Positions 19,020 to 20,000 of a DNA stretch of 20,000 nt are shown here, piece after piece. The stretch spans positions 5,001-25,000 of the forward strand of contig JAHBMJ010000330.1 in NCBI GenBank assembly GCA_018398765.1. The letters are read 5' to 3'. Under the pieces are notes generated by a model. The model was not told the DNA's origin and did not search any database. It worked only from the letters and a program-made list of their open reading frames with translations. Both the position numbers and the translations under genes were made by a program. Numbering within the stretch: the stretch's first letter is position 1; the number at the start of each line of letters is the position of its first letter. Source of the DNA: Chromera velia. Its lineage: Eukaryota > Sar > Chromeraceae.

Positions 19020-19427
19020 GGGGGGCATACAAGCACGCACGCGAACCGTCTGACTCGCTGAACGAAGAATCAACCAGTCGATCAAGAGAGAGGCGACTCG
19101 GTTAAATGAAAATTGATGAACGCGGCCCGATGCACTTACATTTCGCTGCTCCATATTACTTGCAGACGAATACGTGGACCCCATGTCTTTGTAAAAAATC
19201 CCGGAGAAAGACGTACTCCCATCGCAGTTTCCAGCAGCTATCGCGTCAATACGTTCCAGTCGGCCGCTGGTCCCCGATTGCCACTTATAACACCTGTTGT
19301 CATTCCCCCAAACGATTTGCTGAAATCCAACTGCGTGGGGATTGACCTGCGTGGCAGAGTTCCTCTGCAACAGAAGGACTGCAAACAGCGCCGACGCACT
19401 TAAAAAGTGGGAGAACTGCGTAGGCAT
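3567..19427 (-). CDS. giant EGF-GAIN/GPS multi-pass membrane protein, 23 exons (polycystin-1 / adhesion-GPCR-like layout)
   Basis: This is a hand-built gene model. Twenty-three minus-strand exons join through 22 GT-AG introns, all phase-consistent, giving 6585 nt and 2194 residues plus stop. Order: signal peptide (1-26); Cys-containing module (27-151); five EGF-like domains (152-367); GAIN-like stalk (about 389-745); GPS motif with four Cys (about 746-790); TM1 (815-842); a charged loop of about 925 residues (845-1769); then hydrophobic segments near 1778-1796, 1849-1871, 1903-1927, 2053-2081, 2095-2118 and 2121-2150. Known biology: GAIN/GPS modules sit just before the first membrane helix in polycystin-1 and adhesion GPCRs. 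Inference: a cell-surface adhesion or mechanosensory receptor with EGF domains outside. The loop sits where polycystin-1 carries PLAT, but I see no PLAT. It could be two genes wrongly joined; the weakest links are exons 6, 17 and 21. Confidence 0.68.
3953..3985 (+). repeat. (GA)n microsatellite in intron 22
   Basis: A pure GA dinucleotide run. On the transcribed minus strand it is (CT)n, within the 228-nt intron between exons 22 and 23. Confidence 0.95.
4024..4926 (-). CDS. exon 22: four membrane segments (residues 1818-2119)
   Basis: The acceptor CTCTTTCTCTGCAG is strong, so the frame upstream of 4926, although open to 5072, is its pyrimidine tract. Phase 2 to 2; donor GTTCGT. Hydrophobic helices lie near residues 1849-1871 (FFLSWLFVLCFCLFVVW), 1903-1927 (YFLGLLIVGVFI), 2053-2081 (LLAIVCASLALLIAGVFVTV) and 2095-2118 (LLLLTGLEGFFPLFIGIAHA). 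The 125-residue loop between the second and third is Gly/Ser/Asp-rich and polar. I recognise no ion-channel pore or GPCR motif. Confidence 0.84.
5129..5258. repeat. degenerate ~49-bp tandem repeat sharing a core with the repeat near 16.6 kb
   Basis: Three diverged units begin near 5143, 5192 and 5241 at 49-base spacing, each around CCATCGA or CCAACGA. Two carry CGAAGATCCAAG. The same 16-base core CCATCGAAGATCCAAG recurs three times near 16.5-16.7 kb. It lies in intron 21. Confidence 0.7.
5341..5459 (+). repeat. (CA)n followed by (GA)n microsatellite
   Basis: About 95 bases of CA dinucleotides with a few interruptions, then about 25 bases of GA. It lies in intron 21. Confidence 0.95.
5862..6331 (+). 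repeat. compound tetranucleotide array (ATTC)n, (GATA/GACA)n, (GGCA)n
   Basis: (ATTC)n at 5862-5900 passes into imperfect GATA/GACA-like sequence and then long (GACA)n and (GGCA)n runs to 6331. Open frames across it translate as Thr/Asp/Arg/Gln or Cys/Leu/Pro/Ser repeats in every frame and are not genes. It is part of the 1.4-kb intron 21. Confidence 0.92.
6343..6488 (-). CDS. exon 21 (tentative): possible membrane segment TM2 (residues 1770-1818)
   Basis: Acceptor TTGAGAACAG phase 0; donor GTCGGT phase 2. These are the phases needed between exons 20 and 22. The encoded SATYLHCFVGWLVVGAV is moderately hydrophobic and could be a helix. The donor is not strong and the exon lies against a long (CTGC)n/(CTGT)n array, so I rate it low. 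Confidence 0.4.
6541..6624 (+). repeat. G-rich GTGGG/GTGTGA simple repeat in intron 20
   Basis: An imperfect array of GTG and GGGG runs with several G-tracts. It lies in the 188-nt intron 20, where on the transcript strand it is C-rich. Confidence 0.75.
6678..8084 (-). CDS. exon 20: large charged exon with C-terminal coiled coil (residues 1301-1769)
   Basis: The largest exon, 469 codons, phase 0 to 0. Acceptor TTCATTTCAG, donor GTCAGT. It is Glu/Ser/Arg-rich throughout, with patches of folded-looking sequence (GMTGLSASLVVQLVDETREV; NFGLASAFQKHKTVSFLP). Its end is a Lys/Arg cluster and a likely coiled coil (RAALQMIREKIDEIVEKED). It is presumed cytoplasmic. Many Ser/Arg-x-x-Ser contexts would suit phosphorylation. 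If the donor is not used, the frame runs on into Pro/Thr repeat sequence and stops at 6495. Confidence 0.74.
8556..9018 (-). CDS. exon 19: acidic cytoplasmic segment (residues 1146-1300)
   Basis: Acceptor GAGTTTGCAG; phase 2 in, phase 0 out at GTGAGC. The start (PVFAIGGNNALQVHIKNTMG) looks like a folded strand pair continuing from exon 18. The rest is dominated by Glu, Asp, Arg and Ser, including a seven-Glu run, and is probably disordered. Confidence 0.74.
9351..10223 (-). CDS. exon 18: basic, aromatic-rich cytoplasmic segment (residues 855-1146)
   Basis: The acceptor GTGCGTGCAG follows a (CTGT)n tract; donor GTGAGT; phase 2 to 2. The first half is Glu/Arg/Gly-rich and probably disordered. 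The second half is Arg-rich with many aromatics (RRLRRYFNPRRVIAFQKAQQ, then RRPFYFWSPAYFRRIIRRLL), likely a membrane-proximal or lipid-binding amphipathic region. The end (EMGFTFDVQSVFNERSQ) runs in frame into exon 19. No PLAT domain was recognised. Confidence 0.73.
10241..10261 (+). repeat. (CAGA)n microsatellite before the acceptor of exon 18
   Basis: Five CAGA units; on the transcript strand (TCTG)n, about 15 bases before the exon 18 acceptor. Confidence 0.8.
10432..10463 (-). CDS. exon 17: 32-nt microexon (residues 845-855)
   Basis: The acceptor TCGATACAG has a T-rich tract, and the donor GTAAGG is strong. It is phase 0 in and 2 out, which is exactly what links exons 16 and 18. It encodes MLPCNSEESQ plus two bases. 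Its size makes it uncertain; without it, exons 16 and 18 do not share a phase with the sites I chose. Confidence 0.45.
10558..10713 (-). CDS. exon 16: linker and first membrane segment TM1 (residues 793-844)
   Basis: Acceptor GAGTGCAG, donor GTCAGT, phase 0 to 0. A short Pro-rich linker (TAPPTNLPNVDIP) leads into a hydrophobic helix of about 28 residues (IWAFVRAFIAMFCGILSFVG and on). A membrane helix 20-30 residues after a GPS is the standard arrangement in GAIN proteins. Confidence 0.76.
11021..11257 (+). repeat. 23-bp minisatellite, ten full copies plus a partial
   Basis: The unit is GCAAAGGAACACAGGCAGAT plus ACA, repeated head to tail ten times with only a few substitutions (for example AACGCAGG for AACACAGG, and ACATCAAAG for ACAGCAAAG). 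It lies within intron 15, just downstream of the GPS exon. Because 23 is not a multiple of three it cannot encode a simple in-frame repeat shorter than 23 residues. Confidence 0.95.
11328..11416 (-). CDS. exon 15: second half of GPS motif (residues 763-792)
   Basis: Acceptor GTCTCCTCAG; phase 1 in, phase 0 out at GTTGGT. It supplies GCADPVW and VVCECDLLLTETTIIL, completing the four-Cys GPS motif (Cys, Trp-x3-Gly-Cys, Cys-x-Cys). In cleaving GPS motifs the last Cys is followed by x-His-Leu then Thr/Ser. Here the His position is Leu and there is one extra residue, so self-cleavage is doubtful. Confidence 0.85.
11543..11589 (+). repeat. (GT)n then (GA)n microsatellite in intron 14
   Basis: About 30 bases of GT followed by about 16 of GA, in the intron splitting the GPS motif. 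Confidence 0.93.
11773..11901 (-). CDS. exon 14: end of GAIN-like domain, first half of GPS motif (residues 720-763)
   Basis: The acceptor CTCTCTCTCTGCAG has a clean pyrimidine tract; donor GTGGGC; phase 1 to 1. It encodes FRQELLEANRETYALGD and then the start of the GPS, with Cys in TEVCVQLDVQNERWTSA. The order Cys, about a dozen residues, Trp-x2-x-Gly-Cys is the GPS signature. An earlier donor (GTATGC at 11825) is possible but would delete the first GPS Cys. Confidence 0.8.
12022..12170 (-). CDS. possible alternative terminal exon giving a truncated, secreted form
   Basis: The acceptor CATTTTTACAG is one of the best in the gene. Its phase (1) fits the donor of exon 13. The frame then runs 48 codons, Arg/Lys/Ser-rich with two nearby Cys, to TGA at 12024-12022. 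Using it would end the protein before the GPS and every membrane segment. It may equally be intron sequence that is simply skipped. Confidence 0.3.
12228..12593 (-). CDS. exon 13: charged insert of the stalk (residues 598-720)
   Basis: Acceptor AAATGCAG, donor GTAAGT, phase 1 to 1. The middle is Glu/Lys/Arg/Gly-rich and probably disordered. The end returns to a strand (TRVSITLPAPSA) typical of a GAIN beta sandwich. An alternative downstream acceptor at 12171 would give a short C-terminal tail with a stop, listed separately. Confidence 0.74.
12953..13018 (-). CDS. exon 12: short beta segment (residues 576-598)
   Basis: It encodes SFILSEDSTLNVQKDMNFF, phase 1 to 1, and ends at a strong donor GTGAGT. 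Two acceptors 18 bases apart (starts at 13018 or 13036) keep the same frame and would add or remove six residues. Confidence 0.63.
13636..13770 (-). CDS. exon 11: stalk segment (residues 531-576)
   Basis: The acceptor TTTGTGTGCAG lies after a (TG)n tract; donor GTGGGT; phase 1 to 1. A Ser-rich start is followed by a helix ending in DRVMQLLESELNPNPFA. No family is recognised on its own; it is placed between GAIN-like exons 10 and 12. Confidence 0.72.
13818..13883 (+). repeat. (CA)n and (GA)n microsatellite in intron 10
   Basis: (CA)n to about 13851 and (GA)n from 13860. On the transcript strand this is (TC)n then (TG)n, ending about 45 bases before the exon 11 acceptor. Confidence 0.92.
14088..14147 (-). 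repeat. (GTCA)n tetranucleotide array at the start of intron 10
   Basis: About 14 units of GTCA (read on the minus strand) with two GCCA variants, beginning at the exon 10 donor itself. Each junction reproduces GTCAGT, a donor sequence used by other exons of the gene. Confidence 0.93.
14148..14309 (-). CDS. exon 10: GAIN-like segment (residues 477-531)
   Basis: Phase 1 to phase 1. It contains a helix (DKIAETLSTGESVQL) followed by a beta strand (NGGITLTIKTSS), the helix-to-strand pattern typical of GAIN, plus a Cys pair around residues 513-523. The acceptor GATGCAG is preceded by a C-rich tract; the frame is open further upstream, so the exon could be longer. The donor abuts a (GTCA)n array carrying many copies of a donor-like hexamer. 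Confidence 0.68.
14523..14609 (-). CDS. exon 9: GAIN-like helical segment (residues 448-477)
   Basis: Acceptor CAACTGCAG and donor GTAGGT, phase 1 on both sides. It encodes IIGNVGSLLSSGVTDTRGLL, a small-residue and Leu-rich helix as commonly found in GAIN subdomain A. Confidence 0.7.
14845..14938 (-). CDS. exon 8: helical stalk segment (residues 417-448)
   Basis: Acceptor AAACGCAG phase 0, donor GTCTGC phase 1. The sequence includes EDLNDKLDACLANADSATKK, an amphipathic helix pattern. It fits the alpha-helical subdomain of a GAIN domain, although sequence identity is low and this is inferred from order relative to the GPS. Confidence 0.72.
15423..15506 (-). CDS. exon 7: stalk segment (residues 389-416)
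   Basis: Acceptor CTCTACAG lies immediately after about 250 bases of TG-rich repeat on the transcript strand. It encodes 28 residues including RYAQELADISTWYENNP, polar and probably helical, and ends at donor GTCAGT in phase 0. It probably opens the helical part of the GAIN-like region. Confidence 0.7.
15513..15771 (+). repeat. long imperfect (CA)n microsatellite in intron 6
   Basis: About 258 bases of CA with frequent CATA and CACG interruptions. On the transcript strand it is TG-rich and ends seven bases before the exon 7 acceptor. Frames through it give Cys-Val or His-Thr repeats and are not genes. Confidence 0.95.
16001..16045 (-). CDS. exon 6: short linker exon (residues 374-388)
   Basis: Acceptor ATCTCGCAG, then VDDICDTRDPVHETD, then donor GTCAGT, phase 0 on both sides. 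The frame stays open past the donor (one further Cys pair) to a TAA at 15949-15947, so a longer form using a later GT (GTGTAC) is possible. It is short and has no domain, so I am only moderately sure. Confidence 0.52.
16519..16712 (-). repeat. 77/78-bp tandem repeat containing copies of the exon 5 end and donor
   Basis: The block from GCGAACCTGGGGTCCATCGA onward begins at 16519, 16597 and 16674 (plus-strand reading). The last copy is the real 3' end of exon 5. Each copy holds TGAGTGCACTTGG and the donor context CCCCAG before GTTCGC on the minus strand. Confidence 0.92.
16680..16763 (-). CDS. exon 5: end of EGF-like domain 5 (residues 346-373)
   Basis: The acceptor GCTTTCAG is followed in phase 0 by VGSFLCQCNSGFAEGDGVEC, exactly the missing second half of the EGF opened in exon 4. 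The 3' end is less certain. I placed it at CCCCAG before GTTCGC, phase 0. The same donor context is repeated twice more downstream in a 77/78-bp tandem repeat, so alternative ends are possible. Confidence 0.78.
17115..17507 (-). CDS. exon 4: EGF-like domains 2 (second half), 3, 4 and 5 (first half), residues 215-345
   Basis: Phase 0 to phase 0, 131 codons. It contains two complete EGF-like domains beginning DIDEC, each with the C-x-N-T-x-G-S-F-x-C-x-C core typical of calcium-binding, Asn/Asp-hydroxylatable EGF modules, flanked by two halves. NGT/NAT/NST sites suggest N-glycosylation. The donor GTCTGT cuts the fifth EGF after TCLDQ; the rest resumes in exon 5. This is the clearest domain evidence in the gene. 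Confidence 0.9.
17899..18086 (-). CDS. exon 3: EGF-like domain 1 and first half of EGF 2 (residues 152-214)
   Basis: Acceptor TTTTGCAG, phase 1 in. The exon reads through a complete EGF-like domain with six Cys, ending in GYNGDGVSC, then TDEC to ASCSNT of the next. The donor is GTGGGT (phase 0), so the EGF continues as VGSFTCAC in exon 4. The DEC start, and the pattern C-x-N-T in front of an aromatic-x-C-x-C, are those of calcium-binding EGF domains. Confidence 0.85.
18621..18786 (-). CDS. exon 2: second half of N-terminal module (residues 97-152)
   Basis: The acceptor TGTGTGCAG lies directly after a (TG)n tract on the transcript strand. Phase 0 in, phase 1 out at donor GTCAGT. It encodes an acidic, Trp- and Cys-containing segment (for example IIWCAAVGDNRFASDVQVYE) with no recognised family. 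Together with exon 1 it looks like a small disulfide-bonded lectin-like or adhesive module, but that is only an impression. Confidence 0.78.
18790..18884 (+). repeat. (CA)n/(GA)n microsatellite before the exon 2 acceptor
   Basis: CA dinucleotides run directly up to the acceptor of exon 2 (transcript strand TG), followed by a GA run to 18884. Confidence 0.93.
18974..19018 (+). repeat. (CA)n microsatellite in intron 1
   Basis: A near-perfect 40-base CA run, the second such array of intron 1. Confidence 0.94.
19140..19427 (-). CDS. exon 1: signal peptide and start of N-terminal module (residues 1-96)
   Basis: The ATG at 19427 has G at -3. The first 26 residues have a short polar start, a hydrophobic core (SASALFAVLLL) and a polar end, as in a secretory signal peptide. 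The following sequence has an aromatic and Cys pattern (QQIVWGNDNRCYKW) that I do not assign to a family. The exon ends at a strong donor GTAAGT (19139-19134), phase 0. The frame continues into intron repeats if unspliced, which supports the splice. Confidence 0.7.
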
Positions 19428-20000
19428 TGCGGATCAGAATTGTTTCAAGAGAGTTGCCAGAGGCACCTTTGACGGTGAAAGCTGGCAAGCGGTGTCCCTT
19501 ATTATTAAATTGAGACAGCCGACAAGATACCGTCTCTTTGTCCGGCTCACGGCGCACGATGCTGCAGCATAGATCAGTCTTTTCCAGACGTATATGCGCG
19601 TAATCAGATCACTTGTGAGGAGACAGGTTGAGACAGGCGCCACACGTACGTTGCATACGATTCATTGAACATGCAAACAATTATGTCGATAATTAAGGAA
19701 TATTATATTGCATGATGCGTAGAAAGAGACGTACGTAACATTATTTTGCTCCGGCAAACTTTCGCGCGCGAACTTTCGCGCGCTTTGCGCGCGCTCACAT
19801 ATTAATACAAACTTTTTGTGACCGGCTCGCGCGATCTCGCGCGTGCGTGACGGTTCATGCAGTCACCGTATGTCACCGTTCAGCTATTAATATAGCTCTC
19901 GTCAGAACAATCAAGGGAACAAACAATTAAAGCGTGTTAGTGGGGGTAGGACCATCAAGGCTTCACAGAAACTATTGGTAAGTACCTGTGGTACGAAGCA
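19428..20000. promoter_or_regulatory. upstream flank of the large gene: GCGCGC cluster, inverted repeats, possible divergent donor
   Basis: No convincing coding sequence. At 19759-19798 AACTTTCGCGCGC is repeated in tandem and followed by TTTGCGCGCGC; CTCGCGCG words recur at 19827-19843. GTCACCGT occurs twice near 19863-19879, with ACGGT in the opposite sense just before. AGCTAT and ATAGCT flank TAAT near 19881-19896. At 19977/19978 ATTG is followed by GTAAGTACC, a good plus-strand donor. Promoter function is inferred from position only. Confidence 0.4.

Noticed and set aside
1..20000. tRNA, rRNA or other structured RNA genes
   Set aside because: I read both strands for cloverleaf and rRNA-like blocks and found none I could support; a covariance-model search would settle it.

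Overview
This is nuclear DNA from a eukaryote with intron-rich genes. The evidence is GT-AG introns, (CA)n/(GA)n/(GACA)n microsatellites and metazoan-like EGF domains. Bacterial gene organisation is absent. A chromerid or related alveolate alga is my best guess, resting on the general style of the proteins and on TGCATGCA promoter words; I cannot prove the species from the sequence.

Layout. Positions 1-1015 are non-coding upstream DNA with a cluster of TGCATGC and GTGATC words. Positions 1016-2410 (+) hold an intronless 464-residue protein with a Rossmann glycine motif like that of class I SAM-dependent methyltransferases. Positions 2411-3110 are an AT-rich intergenic spacer, followed by the 3' flank of the next gene. 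Positions 19427 down to 3567 (-) read as one very large split gene. I joined 23 exons by hand, choosing splice sites so that reading phase is preserved at all 22 junctions; the total is 6585 nt, or 2194 residues plus stop. Positions 19428-20000 are its upstream flank, with GCGCGC clusters, inverted repeats and a possible plus-strand splice donor at the very edge.

The split gene encodes, in order: a signal peptide; an unrecognised cysteine-containing N-terminal module; five EGF-like domains of calcium-binding type; a helical then beta-rich stalk that resembles a GAIN domain; a four-cysteine GPS motif; a first membrane segment; an approximately 925-residue highly charged presumed cytoplasmic region; then five or six more hydrophobic segments. 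The order GPS, first membrane helix, large cytoplasmic insert, more helices recalls polycystin-1, while the possible total of seven helices recalls adhesion GPCRs. I see no PLAT domain and no recognisable GPCR or polycystin channel signature.

Many introns of this gene are filled with simple repeats, often directly before the 3' splice site. The two genes are convergent (tail to tail), and nothing suggests they work together. All exon joins are inferences from sequence and need transcript evidence; exons 6, 17 and 21 are the weakest.
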